Source: Fragilaria crotonensis (taxonomy: Eukaryota > Bacillariophyta > Fragilariophyceae > Fragilariales > Fragilariaceae). From it: 64,000 nt of DNA. Of this stretch, positions 1 to 11,977 are shown piece by piece. Under the pieces are notes generated by a model. The model was given only the letters and a program-made list of their open reading frames with translations. It was not told the DNA's origin and did not search any database. Positions within the stretch are counted from its first letter, which is position 1; each line of letters begins with the position of its first letter. The translations under genes were made by a program, and so were the position numbers. The stretch lies in contig JAKSYS010000084.1 in assembly GCA_022925895.1 (NCBI GenBank), forward strand, positions 1 to 64,000. Direction: 5' to 3'.

Positions 1-102
1 TTCCGAGAAAATGAGCCGCCGAACAAAAGGGTCGTGTCTATTCAATCCAAACTGGATGAACCATACGGCACAGAAAATGGACACTTTCTCACCTGACTCG
101 AG

Positions 103-561
103 TTGCGATTCACCTCTCTCTTGCCCCCGCGCTTCTCGATAATGGGGTTGCCGCCTACGCAAGTCGCCATCCCAAGCAACTTTGAAGAAGGAGATGACTC
201 GAGCGCTGAATTTCGGAACGGAATAGACGTTATCAGAAAGACGTCAAATCGAAGACTTGACATTATGCAAATCCAACGTCGACTTATTCAGTCCACAGAG
301 CGTCTCACAGCGGCCAAATCCAAGTTACAAGTGTTGGCAGGCGATTGCGACGAAAACAGGGAAGACCAGCGTAGGCTCAAGAGCAACGCCGACTTCTGTT
401 GTAGTAAAATCACGGAGCAAACCAAAGCAGCTATGGAAAAGTCTATCTGCAGACAACCAAGTAATCTTGAGACCATATCGTGCACTTCCAAGGATGCGCA
501 CAACTCATGTGCAGACCTGGTCTTGAACGCTATCGCATATACAAGGCTTCAAGACTGCTGA
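103..561 (+). CDS. hypothetical protein, possible coiled coil (doubtful)
   Basis: This is an open frame of 152 codons that I do not recognise. Residues about 45-110 are rich in Arg, Lys, Glu, Gln and Leu (for example RRLDIMQIQRRL) and could form a coiled coil. The C-terminal third has several Cys. No intron, signal peptide or family motif is visible. The frame could be an exon of a host gene that starts left of the window, or chance. Its codon use and charge pattern look more like protein than the frames around it, but support is weak. Confidence 0.25.
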   Translation: MRFTSLLPPRFSIMGLPPTQVAIPSNFEEGDDSSAEFRNGIDVIRKTSNRRLDIMQIQRRLIQSTERLTAAKSKLQVLAGDCDENREDQRRLKSNADFCCSKITEQTKAAMEKSICRQPSNLETISCTSKDAHNSCADLVLNAIAYTRLQDC

Positions 562-812
562 TGTCTCCCGGGATTCTCGATGACATGATGGATGGGGATG
601 AAGAGGCGATCCAACGCGATTATCGATGATATTGTACATGGGGATGAGGCCGATTGTATCACAAACTGGATCTTTGATAAATGCGAATAGGGAGGTGGGA
701 ACTAATCACTATCGGTGGCCCCGTAGCCCCTGAGCCCTAAGGGAAGGGATGAAATTAGATCAATTTTACTCACGACTATAGTATGTTCACTTGAAGGGTT
801 GGTTAGATTTTT
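562..812. other. intergenic, nothing recognised
   Basis: No convincing reading frame or repeat is seen between the doubtful frame on the left and the 292-bp dispersed repeat on the right. Confidence 0.5.
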
Positions 813-1104
813 CAGTTAAATCCCCCGCAAGTGCGGCAAATCCGCCATTGTCAAGGGATTGACTCTAAGAACTTAGTTAAATCATCTAGTAGCGGCATGC
901 AACTTTGGTCAACTATAAAAGAGTGAGCTTAAGATCTAGAACCACAGTCTTGACCCGGCTGGGAGCTTTTCTATCCCATCGGTCATCCTAGCCAGGCATT
1001 CCAAGACCACCTGACTGTGACCCTTATGTCCATCGGTCACTGGCATGTCCTGTAAGCCTGTCGGCATGTCTGAATAACCTGATCTCATGATAGGATCCAT
1101 TCAT
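813..1104 (+). repeat. 292-bp dispersed repeat, copy 1
   Basis: This stretch and 17126-17417 can be aligned base for base without gaps over 292 positions. I count about 19 differences, so roughly 93% identity. Both copies begin CAGTTAAATCCCCCGC and end GGATCCATTCAT, and similarity stops abruptly at both ends. Neither copy has a long open frame. A short complementary pair (GGCTGGG with CCTAGCC) could form a stem in the middle. No clear target duplication flanks either copy. It may be a SINE-like, MITE-like or solo-LTR unit, or a non-coding RNA gene; the sequence does not decide. Confidence 0.85.
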
Positions 1105-1232
1105 TTTTACTTGAGGATTTAACCACTTTGTTACGATTTTGTACTCCGACGGCAAGTCTTATTTAAGGACTACCATGAAGCTGTTAATAAATATCGCGAT
1201 CAGGCCATAAGACAGGGCAACTCACGAGGTAA

Positions 1233-1800
1233 TAAAGTGCAAAGTGAAAAAGGTTTTATTTGGGGCAACGGAGCAACAAATAAGGGCTCGAAACAACAAA
1301 TTAATTAAAATACTTAGTAGGTTTTTTTGCGATAGACTAATTGTGAAAGCATGAAAACATGAAGGAAATGAATTTGAAACAACTGAATGAGAGCTCTGAA
1401 GCTGCACTTTCCTTGCTCATTCTGTTCTATGGTTGTTCCTTGATTGTTCTTTGTTAGTTCTTCAGAATCCCTTGAGAAGAATGATTGTTGAAAGATACTG
1501 AATCCCAAAGATATACATTGAAATATAAAACATGTAATATGTAGATTTGGTGATGCACCAGTTTGTGTTCTCTTTTGAGGTTGGCTGGCAATTGTGCTTC
1601 CCATCGATATGTCTGCGGAACATTTGACGATGACCGAAGAACAATGACGCAAAACTTACGAGAATGCGAACGCGAAGCGTGACTCAATCGTGCAAAAGAG
1701 AACCAAAGCGTGACTCACGGAAACTTTGGTTGACAACCGGATGGAAGGAGAGGTAGTGTATGATCACAATGGAAGATGCCATCACTGTAGCTTTTCTTTA
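1233..1800 (-). repeat. 3' LTR of copia element A
   Basis: This is a diverged relative of the element B LTR. Both begin TAAAG on the + strand and share CTAATTGTGA, GCTGCACTTTCCTTG-like and GAGAGGTAG blocks. Both end in a T-rich TTTA just before a CTCCCTCACTCGCTTG-like sequence. Confidence 0.65.
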
Positions 1801-3128
1801 CTCCTCACTCGCTTGACAAAACTTTGATTACCAACCCAGTAACTGCTTGCCCAACTTGGTGTGAGTCTCTTCATTGCAGATCTGGGTGAGGATATCTGCA
1901 AGCATGTCTTCACTTGAGACAGGATGAATTGAGATAGTGCCATCTTGAACCTTGTTCCTGAAATGATGGTACTTGGTGTTGATGTGGCGCGCTCTGGGAC
2001 GCATCTTTGATTCCTGACACTTGAAGCCAGCTCAATGGCGCTGCTGTTGTCTTCAAAACCCAACAATGGAGCCTTGGTGATGTTGCTGTCAAGCCACATC
2101 CATGATCTTGCATTTCTTGCACCAACTCCATCAAATGGAAGCACTTCCTTGTGGCAGTTGAAATTGCCAAATATTCACTCTAATTGGTGAAAGGGCATCT
2201 CAGACTGAAGCTTGATGCCTGTATGACTGGACATGAGGCATAAAAGATGACAAGCCAGTTCTTGACCCTTGCAGTGTCTGGATCCCAATCTGCATTCTCT
2301 GATCCCAGTCCCCTGTGAATGAAGCATCCACATAGACATCAAAGCTTTGCTGCTTGGAGAATAGATCATTCCTTGTCTCTTGAGCCAACAAGATACCTCC
2401 CAACCACTTCAAAGCCTTGCCATGTTGAAGCCCTGGATTGGACACAAATCTTGCACCTTGGTGGGCAGCATATGAGATGTCAAGCCTTGAACACTTCTCC
2501 AGATTGTTCATCTGACCAATAACCCGGCATTAATTGAAGTGATCATCAAAAGGAGGAGATTCCAGATGCCTGCAGCAAGTCTTGCTTGAAGCTCCAGCGG
2601 TCTTCTTGATTGCCACATTTTGACTATCCAAGCTCAATTTCTTGATGATGTCATTGATGAGATGAGGTTGTGAGAGGTTGGAGGCGTTGTCATTGATGCT
2701 GTCAATATGAACTCCAAGAAAATCAGAGATGTCTCCTTCAACTGTGACGTTGAGCTCCACTGCCTTCATTTCTTGAATGATTTCATCCAATTCTTGTGGA
2801 TCTGGTCCAGCCAAGATGGAATCATCAGTATAGAGGACAAACACTGACTTGCCTTTGTAGAATAGGCATTCATCAATCTCACTTGGAATAAACCAACCTC
2901 CTTGAGTTTGTTGACCAGATGCTGGTTCCAAACTCTAGTCTTGACATTCATCTTGAACCTCAAAGCCATTTGGGATGGCATGTAAAAAACTAAATATCAA
3001 TTTAACGGCTGCCGCTTCGCTCATTAGGAGCGGTCGACCCACACGACTAGATACTACCTCCGAAGTGATAGCGTCCAGTAGTAGAAATTGCCTCTTCCGG
3101 GGTCACTCAGAACACTCACAACATATCA

Positions 3129-3872
3129 TCACCACACATCCATGCATGGTAGGGTGGATGGCTGTAATGGGAAAGATTTCGATCTTCGGGAGATAAATTG
3201 CATTTGGAACTGCATTTGCACGGTAGGAGGTGGCATGGTAAAGGATGTTACGGTAGAAGATAGCACAGTAAAGGATTGCACTGTAGAAGGTAGCATGCTA
3301 GTAGGAGCATCAGATTGCACAAACGAAGTGCACAGGTGATGTAATAAGGAGGGCTGGTAGGAGGTTGCACGGTAGGAGGTTGCATGGTAGGAGGTTGCAC
3401 GGTAGGAGGTTGCATTATTAGGAAATTGCACGGTAGGTGTTAGCACATTAGGTGTACCAGGGGAGTGCTGAACGGTAGAAGATTGTGCTGTCACTGATTG
3501 CAGGGTAAGAAGAGACTGCGCGGTAGGAAACGGCGCGTTGGTGGGCGACAGCACAGAACGAGTACTCCAAATTGATTGCATAGGAGAGTTTTGAGCGGTA
3601 GAGTTTCGTTGCGCAGTACTATATGGCTTTGTAGAAGTAGGCACGGTACGGTAGGAGTCGGAAATCACTGAATGGTTACGGACTCGAGAACACCACGGGA
3701 GCAAGGTACAGAGAATTTCAACGTCGTAGAAAAAGTACTGATTTGCATGTAGGATGTGAACAATGGCTGGAAAAGGGGCCTCAAATCTGTCAGCTTTTCC
3801 ATCTGAATGATTGTTGCTGTGGGTGAGAATCATGGCGGATTGGAGGAGAGGGCTCGAGGCCCTCTCTTTCAT
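3129..3872 (-). CDS. hypothetical Ser/Thr-rich low-complexity protein
   Basis: This 247-codon open frame fills most of the insert. Its C-terminal half is made of five-residue units such as ATSYR, ATSYH and TVQSF, the direct translation of the 15-bp minisatellite. The first 70 residues are not repetitive. A repeat period divisible by three keeps such a frame open by itself, so openness is weak evidence of a gene. No domain is recognised. Confidence 0.25.
   Translation of the reverse strand: MKERASSPLLQSAMILTHSNNHSDGKADRFEAPFPAIVHILHANQYFFYDVEILCTLLPWCSRVRNHSVISDSYRTVPTSTKPYSTAQRNSTAQNSPMQSIWSTRSVLSPTNAPFPTAQSLLTLQSVTAQSSTVQHSPGTPNVLTPTVQFPNNATSYRATSYHATSYRATSYQPSLLHHLCTSFVQSDAPTSMLPSTVQSFTVLSSTVTSFTMPPPTVQMQFQMQFISRRSKSFPLQPSTLPCMDVW
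3222..3560 (+). repeat. 15-bp minisatellite, about 20 degenerate units
   Basis: Four nearly perfect tandem units of GGTAGGAGGTTGCAC lie at 3356-3415 (the last base alternates C and T). Degenerate units (GGTAGAAGATAGCAC, AGTAAAGGATTGCAC and similar) continue on both sides. Confidence 0.85.
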
Positions 3873-4619
3873 GGTACTAGTTGTGCTCTTTTCTCGCGTA
3901 AATATATTACGAGGCTTTCACGTAGATGCTTGCAACTTTGCCTGGAGTAAATATTCTGGGATGGCATGTAGAGTTGGCACTCCAGATCTGCTTGAGTATA
4001 GGCCAACACAAAATCAATTTGCTTGGTGAACCACCATGAGTCAATGTTGTGATGAGCACCATTCTGATGGCTGCCCATGATGCCACAGGTGAGAAGGTTT
4101 CCCAATAGGCGACTCCTTCTCTTGCTTGGACCCATCAATGTTGAGCCTTGCCTTCCATTTGAAGACTTCCCTGGTTGCAATTTGGCACTTGCGCTTCATG
4201 GCCCACACTGCTGGAAGAATCTTGGTTCCTGGAGGGACTGGTGACCTTGGAACCGGTGTGACTCTTGACCTCCTTCTCCATTGCCTTGATGAATTTGGCG
4301 CGATCCGGCTCCTCATGGCCTCATGGTAGTACGTGTCGGGATCTGCGGAGGCAGCAAAAGCCAGCATGGGATGCTGTTCTCCTCAATGTCCACCCACTTT
4401 GATGGCTTCAAAGGCCACATAATGTTGAACACCATGTGCTTCTTGGCAAAGACTTGAAGTTTGGGCAGTCTCGGCCCAGTGCTGTGGAGATAACAGCTTT
4501 GAAGGTGAATCCTTGACATAGTATTTCAATCCTCTCAAGTCGTTGTCTATCTTTAATATGGTACTATGTTGACATCACTTTCTGATTGTGGAAAAGTTTC
4601 AAGAGGCTTGGTGGCACCT

Positions 4620-5449
4620 TGTGCGTAGTTTGGCATGTGGTTCTTATTACATGCCACGCCGCGCTGACACAGATGATTGTTGTGAAATTGCTGGCAGTAA
4701 TGTGTCGGAAGGCGCTGATCATGGCACCCGTCCGAATTTGAGATCCTCTTCGTATAGCACTCTGTGCACAATGTGCAACCAGAGCTGCCCATCATCAATG
4801 TGAATGGAGTTGATGATGAAGATTTTGTTGTAATCGATGACAATGATGGTTTCCCAATGACAATCTTGATGAGGAGGACGCCTTCACTGATGCAAGTGAA
4901 GGCGAGGAAGGTCCGATGCCGGTGTTTTGACTTGTATCTGAAACTTTTCTAGCTGCAAGATAACCCGCTAGGTCTTGCGCGTTTTCTTGGGAGAAGGAGG
5001 TCTTAATTGAGTTATTGCAGCTCCTAAAGGAGCTCCATTGTCCATTAAAAGCATTTGAGATCATACTCAAGGGCTGCCAAATCAAACGGTAGTGGTCATA
5101 CTTTCCGCGAGGGTTGTCAACCCACTCCGCCCAAGGTAATCACTAATTTGTACAAAAGGTACAATATGAACGGATTGATCCCAAAGGGGAAGAAATTGTA
5201 CCTGCCTTACACACAGAGAACAGTATCCATGATTTACTTTGATGCCCGTGAAGTGTTTGCATCACTACTCTCATGTCCAACACTTAATCAAGATGCAATT
5301 TTTTTGATGACGCGAAGGATCCATTCATTGAACCACAAGCATTGTCTGATGTTGGTGACATCCACACAGGTCGTTGCTACAGAAAGACATACGAGGCCCT
5401 AATAACAAAGTTTGGCATTGATATGACCTTTGCGTCAGCAATGGATAAG
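4620..5449 (+). pseudogene. KDZ/Plavaka-like transposase, 5' part
   Basis: This is the N-terminal part of a DNA-transposon transposase on the + strand. An acidic stretch (DDEDFVVIDDNDGF) is followed by a helical region (LIELLQLLKELHCPLKAFE), then ITNLYKRYNMNGLIPKG and the stretch DVGDIHTGRCYRKTYEALI. Reading then stops at 5449 because copia element B is inserted. The next codons resume right of B at 11983 (ASAMDK, then THIDMAGRL). Several frame changes are needed between the stretches, and an in-frame stop follows the acidic block near 4948, so it is a pseudogene. The family call rests on overall layout and remembered motifs, not on a search. Confidence 0.5.
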
Positions 5450-5992
5450 TAAAGTTTTATTCGCAGTGTTTGAGACCGCAAACAAGGGCTAACGACGAAT
5501 TAGTTATCGCAGGAGCGTTTGTACTCTTTGGTAGAAATTTGTTTTACTAATTGTGAGCTTATCTATAAAATGAATTTGGCAAGATTGATCTGCCTTTGGC
5601 AAGATTGAAAGGAGCTTCTTCACTGCACTTTCCTTGTTCTTCTTGTTCTTTGTTTGTTCTTTCTGGGTTCTTCAGAATCCTTTCTGTAGCTTGTTGGTAG
5701 ACTTGTGCTGAATCCCAGAGAATCTTGAGAATATAACATGTACCTGGAGCATGTAATATGTATATAAAGTGATGCACTTGATTGTGTTCCTTTTTGAGAT
5801 CAGCTGGCTCCGCGGAACAATTCTCCGTGTCCAAGGGAACAATGACTCGTAGATATTATGAGAGCGCTGACGTGTCACCTTGAAATGGGACTCACCGGAG
5901 AAACTTTGGTTGACTGACGGACGGTTGATAACGCGTGGAACTTTGGACGTTAGGAGAGGTAGAGTAGCCTCAATCCTGAAGATATTGTTTTA
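5450..5992 (-). repeat. 3' LTR of element B (543 bp)
   Basis: It runs from TAAAGTTTTATTCG to GATATTGTTTTA on the + strand and matches 11440-11977 almost throughout. The ends are TA...TA rather than the usual TG...CA. The flanking duplication fixes the boundary. Confidence 0.92.
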
Positions 5993-8900
5993 CTCCCTCA
6001 CTCGCTTGATGTAGTCCTGACGTTACCAGCCCATCAGTTGCTTGCGAAGCTTGGTATGAATTTCCTCGTTGCAAATCTTGGTGAGGATATCTGCAAGCAT
6101 GTCTTCAGTTGAGATTGGATGAATGGAGATGGTACCATCTTGAACCTTGCTCCTGAAATGATGATACTTGGTATTGATATGGCGCGTGCGTGGACGCATT
6201 TTCGGATTCTTGACACTTGAGGCCAACTCCACAGCACCAGTGTTGTCTTCAAATACCCTGCAATGAAGTTGAGGTGTTGTTGCTGTCAATCCACAACCAT
6301 TCTCCTGCATCTCTTGTATCAACTCCATCAATGGAAGCACTTCTCTGGTGGCTGTTGATATTGCCAGATATTCACTCTCAGTTGAGAGAGCAATCTCTGT
6401 CTGAAGTTTGGATGCCCAGATGACTGGACATGAGGCATAGAGGATGACATAGCCAGTTCTTGACCTTGCTGTGTCTGGATCCCATTCTGCATTCTCTGGG
6501 TCCCAATCCCTGTGAATGATGCATCCACATAGACATCAAAGCTTTGATTGCTGGGGAATAGATCATGCCTTTGTCCCTTGAACCAACCAGGTACCTTCCC
6601 AACCACTTCAATGCCTTGCCATGTTGCAACCTTGGGTTGGACACAAACCTTGCTCCTTGGTGGACTGCACATGAGATGTCAAGCCTTGAACACTTCTCCA
6701 GATAGTTCATCTGACCAATCACACTTCTGTAGTTGAAGTGATCATCAAATGGTGGAGAATCCAGATGCCTGGTGAGAGTCTTGCTTGAAGCTCCAGTGGT
6801 TTTCTTGATTGCCACATTCTTCCCATCCAGTCTGAGCTCTTTGATGACATCATTGATGAGGTGAGGTTGAGAGAGATTGAAGGTGGTTGCATTGACTCTG
6901 TCAATTTGAACTCCAAGAAAGTCTGAGATGTCTCCTTCCACTGTAAGGTTAAGGCCAACTGACTTCATCTCTTGGATAATGTCTTCCAACTCTTGATCAT
7001 CTGGTCCTGCCAGAATGGAATCATCCGTAGAGAAAAAAACTGACTTCCTTTGTAGAAGAGGCATTCATCAATCTCACTTGGAATGAAACCAACCTCCTTG
7101 AGCTTGTCCACCAGATGCTGGTTCCACACTCTGCCAGCTTGCTTCTGACCAAAGAGATTCTTCTTCAGCATGAGGACGTAGTCCCCCTCTACCTCAAAGC
7201 CTTTTGGGATGGCCATGTAGAGTTCACACTCCACCTCTGCTTGGGTGTAGGCCAACACAAAATCGATTTGTTTGGTGTGCCATCCATGAATCAAGGTTGT
7301 GATGAGCACCATCCTGATGGCTGCCCATGATGCCACAGGTGAGAATGTTTCCCAGTAGTTGACACCTTCCTCTTGCTTGGATCCATCAATGTTGAGCCTT
7401 GCCTTCCACTTGTACACTTCTCTTGTGGCAATTCGGCGCTTGCGCTTCATGGCCCACACTGCTGGAAGGACCTTGGTGCCTGGCGGTATCGATGACCTTG
7501 GAACTAGTTCCCACACTCCGTTTTCGGTGTGACTTTGGACTTCCTTCACCATTGCCTTGATGAACTCAGGCCGGTCTGGCTCCCTCATGGCCTCATGGTA
7601 GTACATTGTGTCAGGATCTGCTGAAGCAGCATAAGCAAGCATAGGATGCTGCTCTTCATCATCAATGTCTGCCCACTCCTTGATAGTTTCATATGCCACA
7701 TGATAAGTGATTTTGTCTTCAAGCTTGGCCTCCAGGTCATACCACACCTCCAGGACCTTGGATGTTTTGTCTGGGATTTTATTGAGCCTGGGAGACCTTC
7801 TGAGTGTTTGAGGTTCTTGACCTTGCTCTCCCTCAGAGTCTGGAAGTGGTGTTTGTGATGCTTGCCATCCTCCCTCATTGACTTGAACTCCTGGTTCCAA
7901 ATCAAACTCCATGAATGGTTGAGACTCCTTTGCTTGCTTCAATGATTGACCCTGATCATCTTGCTTGGGAGTTTGGAGCTTGGTCGTTGGCAATGATGAC
8001 TTGAATCCACACAACTTTTGCCATTCTGAGGGTGGTGACAAGTTTCCAAGAGTGCCTCTGACAGTTTCAAACTTTGGATCAAAGGTGACATGGAATTGAG
8101 GCGACACATGACCAGTCTTGAGGTTGAGAACCAATGCCACACTCCTTGCGTGTTGAATTGACATTCAGGTAGATCCCAATACGTGAGCGGACTTCCCACT
8201 TGGGTAGCTTGTTTCCAGATTGCATTTTGTTGTCAAGGACAAAGACTGGACACCCAAAGGTTGAAAGTGATTGAGGTTAGGCATGACCTCTGACTTTGCA
8301 AACAACTCAAATGGAGACTTGAGATCCTCCTTCCAATTGTTGGTGTTGAATTGTGAACCTCATTGGCAACCCTGAGGGCATAAGGCCACAGATGAGCATC
8401 AATAGCCTTGGGCCACCTGTGTTGAGCATGAATCATCATGGTCCTGGCTTGATCTTGCAATGTCCTGATCCTTCTTTCTGCCACAGCATTTTGGAAATGA
8501 GCATTGACCCACAGAAAGTGATTGTTTGCCCAGATTCCTTGACAGCAGCCATGAACTTGTTCTCAGCAAATCTGCCATTGTCAGCTTGATAACTCTTGAC
8601 TTGGACCTTGAACTTGGTTGCATACCTCTCAAATGCCAGCTTTGTCAAGAGTTTCATCTGCATTGGTTGACTTCTGAAGGTGGATGTAAGACAAACCACT
8701 GAAGTGATCAACAAAGATTGTTGCCACCCTGTACCTCTTCTTGGTAAGCCAACCCTTGATTTGGGCAATGAGCCCTGGAGTTGTGGACTCCAATTGATCA
8801 ACGCTGATGCACTGTCCTGGCTCCGTTGCTGTCCTGAGCTTGCCACCTTGCTGACCAAGTTTGGGCTTGGTCCTCCAGGGTCTCCTGGTGGCCTTCCCAT

Positions 8901-11420
8901 ACAAGCAGCTTGTGCATGCTGGGATTTGGCATTTTGCCAACTTCTTTGGGAGCAAACCGCATTTGGCCATGCTTTGCATTTTGGCTCCTGACATGTGATT
9001 CAGCTTGTGATGCCAGCGAAGGAATTCTGCAGCTGGTTTCTCTTGGAAAGCAGTATCCTCTTCATCTTCAATGAGGGCTGGCAAGTCAGGGCGGTTCTTG
9101 GCATCAAGATCAAATGAGACTGGTGTATTTGGAGGTTGACTCCAATCCACCCCTTGAGATGAGGTATCTGGTGCCTCTGGTTGATGAAGAGGTTCATGAC
9201 AGTCTTCATTTTCATCATCAGGGATGAGATGGGTTTCCATGTTGATGATTGGGTCATCATCATCCAGTTCCACCTCACACATGTTGCAGAAGGTGGTGAA
9301 AGCCTTGTAGCTTGGAGCAGTATACATGGTTGCAATGTTGCCACTCCCCTGGTTCAACCTCACTGTTTTGGTGTGCTGTCTTTGAGCCCAGTGCAGTTGA
9401 ATGCTGTCATGGTATGTTGCACACCATGTGCCTCTAGGCAAAGGCTTGAAGTCTTGGGCAGTCTGGGCCCAATGCTGTGGAGACAACAGCTTTGAAGGTG
9501 AATCCTTGACATAGAGCCCATGTGGAATGACAATGTCATGAGGGACTCCTGTATCATCTTCAATTGACCACTTGATAGTCCCTGAGTAGATCTCAGTAAG
9601 TGTTCCACCCAACCCCTTCAACTTTTTGTTGATCCTCTTGAGAGGAGTGATGAAGTCTTTCTTGTCATTGGAGATGCAATAGATGCACAGTTGTCAATCC
9701 TGATAGCCTTGGAATCAGTATCAAAGCTTGCTGCTTCATCTTGGTGGGCTTGCCTTGCCTTCATTGCAATGACTGCTGTCAGGCAGTTGAGTTGGGTGGA
9801 ATTTCGTTTGTATCTTGGCCTTTTGTCCCTCATCCAGGGTCTTGGTCTTGGTTGCATGCTGAAACCTCCTCATGCATCCATGACTTGACATATTCAGACA
9901 CTGTGACTGGGTGTACCTTCCAATTTCTCATCTTTCCTGAGGCCTTGCTTGAATTTGGATTGGTAACCCACACCTGAATAGATTGGACAATGGCCTCAAG
10001 CCATGGCTGAAGAGGTAGCACACGTCTGCGCACCATCTCTGCCACCACTTGAAAATCCAAAGCCCAATGAACACGCAGTCCATTGGGCGTCCCCATCATT
10101 CCTCATCATCGGAGATAGCTGCAAGAGCTGGCCAGTTTCATGGTAGGCTTGGAGCCTTGACTCTTGTTGCCTTGATCCTTCTTGGGACCACCTTTGAAAC
10201 CAATACCCTTACAGTCAGAAGGCTTGTGTCTGGTCCACCTGTTGTGATTGGGGCACCAATGGTAGTCCTTGCCTTCAACAGTCTTGGACTGCTTCTCCCT
10301 TCCTTGGGATGAACATATACCCATGCTGGAAGATCCTCAACTCTGAACTTGCCTTTACCCTTGTCTTTCTTGTTTCCCTGCTTGTTGTCCTTCTTTCCAC
10401 CTCCACTGGACTTGCCACTTGCTGGATTAGGTTTCTTCTGATTGGACATGAGGGTTTTGACTTGGGATTGCAAGGCAATGATAGTTTCCTCCTCTGTAGT
10501 CTTGAGGCACCACTGCTCTGACTCTTTCCTGGTTTTGAACTTGTTGAGAGCCCAATCCATGAGTTGTTGATACTCACCTTCTTCATAGAAGTCTTCCTTC
10601 TTCTTGATGTAGTCCACAAACTCAGCATCTTTGCAGGCCTTGTAACCTTTGAACAGATTCACCAGGAGATCTTGGGTTTGTTCACCCCTGGCAGAGAGCT
10701 TGCTGACTAATCCAAGGACATAGTCATTGAAGAGTTCAATGTCAGAATCGATTTCACGCATGGCATGATCGAGACTGGAGAGTTTGGTCCGACACTAGTG
10801 ATGGTGGCTCTGGTATCCACATGTGAGACCATGATAATGACCTTGAGGAGGACTGGACCTGATCCTTTACCTCCAAAGATGAAGGGATGAACATTGCCTC
10901 TGGTTCTAACTTGCTTTTGAGCAGCATCAGTCAAAGAGTTCATGAGACAATGATACATCATGAAGGAATCTTGAGCTTCCTGGCATCCTCATGCATGTAG
11001 GTGAGGGCATGGGCTCTGACCTCCTCATAGGAGATCTCTCCATAAGATTCAATGAGATCCTTGGAATTAGCCACATTACCTTGAATGGGAATGCTAAGAA
11101 TGTTGAGCCAATCAAAGACTATGGATCTATCCCTGGTTTGATCAAGGAAGAGCTGAAGATTGTCTGGCTTGCAGTCAAACTTGATGGACAAAGCCTCAGT
11201 ACCAGACTTGAAGAGCTTGGCAGCAGCCTGCTCAGAGTAGTTGAGGACATCAGGATTAGCAAAGGCTGGAGCCAATGCAAAATGAGGGGCTGGAGCAGCC
11301 ATGGTTGACCTTGAAGCTCAAATGAAGTACTTGACTTGAAATGATCCTGATTGATCAAGGAATGCAGCACTGGGCTTGCAGGTGAGCTTGAATGGTCAAA
11401 GAATGAAGCACTTGGCTTGT

Positions 11421-11439
11421 ACTTAGCGCAGAGGAAGCG
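11421..11439 (+). promoter_or_regulatory. primer-binding site of element B (initiator tRNA-Met fragment)
   Basis: The + strand reads ACTTAGCGCAGAGGAAGCG directly before the LTR. In primer sense this resembles the D-arm of eukaryotic initiator tRNA-Met (plant version GUGGCGCAGCGGAAGCGU). The 3' end of the matching tRNA stretch abuts the LTR, as a primer must. Drosophila copia is known to use a 5'-half fragment of the same tRNA. The same block recurs next to the LTR of remnant H. Confidence 0.6.
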
Positions 11440-11977
11440 TAAAGTTTTATTCGCAGTGTTTGAGACCGCAAACAAGGGCTAAACGACGAATTAGTTATCG
11501 CAGGAGCGTTTGTACTCTTTGGTAGAAATTTGTTTTACTAATTGTGAGCTTATCTATAAAATGAATTTGGCAAGATTGATCTGCCTTTGGCAAGATTGAA
11601 AGGAGCTTCTTCACTGCACTTTCCTTGTTCTTCTTGTTCTTTGTTTGTTCTTTCTGGGTTCTTCAGAATCCTTTCTGTAGCTTGTTGGTAGACTTGTGCT
11701 GAATCCCAGAGAATCTTGAGAATATAACATGTACCTGGAGCATGTAATATGTATATAAAGTGATGCACTTGATTGTGTTCCTTTTTGAGATCGGCTGGCT
11801 CCGCGGAACAATTCTCCGTGTCCAAGGAACAATGACTTGTAGATATTATGAGAGCGCTGACGTGTCACCTCGAAATGGGACGGAGAAACTTTGGTTGACT
11901 GACGGACGGTTGATAACGCGTGGAACTTTGGACGTTAGGAGAGGTAGAGTATCCTCAATCCAGTAGATATTGTTTTA
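11440..11977 (-). repeat. 5' LTR of element B (538 bp)
   Basis: It is about 98% identical to the left LTR. The right edge is fixed by the ATAAG duplication at 11978-11982. The promoter of the element should lie here, reading leftward. Confidence 0.92.

Larger units (their letters stand above)
2985..3956. other. 972-bp insert in copia element A, 14-bp flanking duplication
   Basis: The 14-mer TGGGATGGCATGTA occurs at 2971-2984 and again at 3957-3970, exactly where the copia reading is interrupted. Element B has the uninterrupted version near 7205. The insert is therefore a later arrival with a long target-site-like duplication. It holds a 15-bp minisatellite (3222-3560) and a minus-strand open frame of 247 codons. 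No poly(A) tail or inverted ends are obvious. LINE-type machinery makes duplications of this length, so a retroposed fragment is possible, but this is inference. Confidence 0.7.
1233..4520 (-). mobile_element. Ty1/copia (CoDi-like) element A, decayed and truncated
   Basis: On the minus strand the left end is a 3' LTR (about 1233-1800). To its right come RNase H and reverse transcriptase (about 1800-2970 and 3970-4370) and then a short stretch from the gag-pol junction area (to about 4520). Recognisable stretches include WKARLNIDGSKQ and a diverged FVLAYTQA. Alignment to element B shows that much of the integrase region is absent, and that the right end with the 5' LTR is lost. A 972-bp foreign insert (2985-3956) splits the reverse transcriptase. 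The element is broken many times (well over five) and is clearly older than B and C. Confidence 0.85.
5450..11977 (-). mobile_element. Ty1/copia (CoDi-like) element B, full length, nested
   Basis: The element is 6,528 bp with LTRs at both ends (5450-5992 and 11440-11977) and a 5-bp target duplication ATAAG at 5445-5449 and 11978-11982. Going from right to left it has a primer-binding site (about 11421-11439), gag (about 10,100-11,300), protease area (about 9,600-9,800), integrase (about 8,200-9,500), reverse transcriptase (about 6,800-7,600) and RNase H (about 6,025-6,700). Its LTRs differ by only a handful of substitutions and three small indels, so it is fairly young. The coding region is nevertheless broken, by roughly six to ten lesions. 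It sits inside the KDZ-like transposase gene. Confidence 0.93.

Noticed and set aside
3222-3560. CRISPR-like regular repeats
   Set aside because: The 15-bp units are directly tandem with no unique spacers; this is a minisatellite in eukaryotic DNA.
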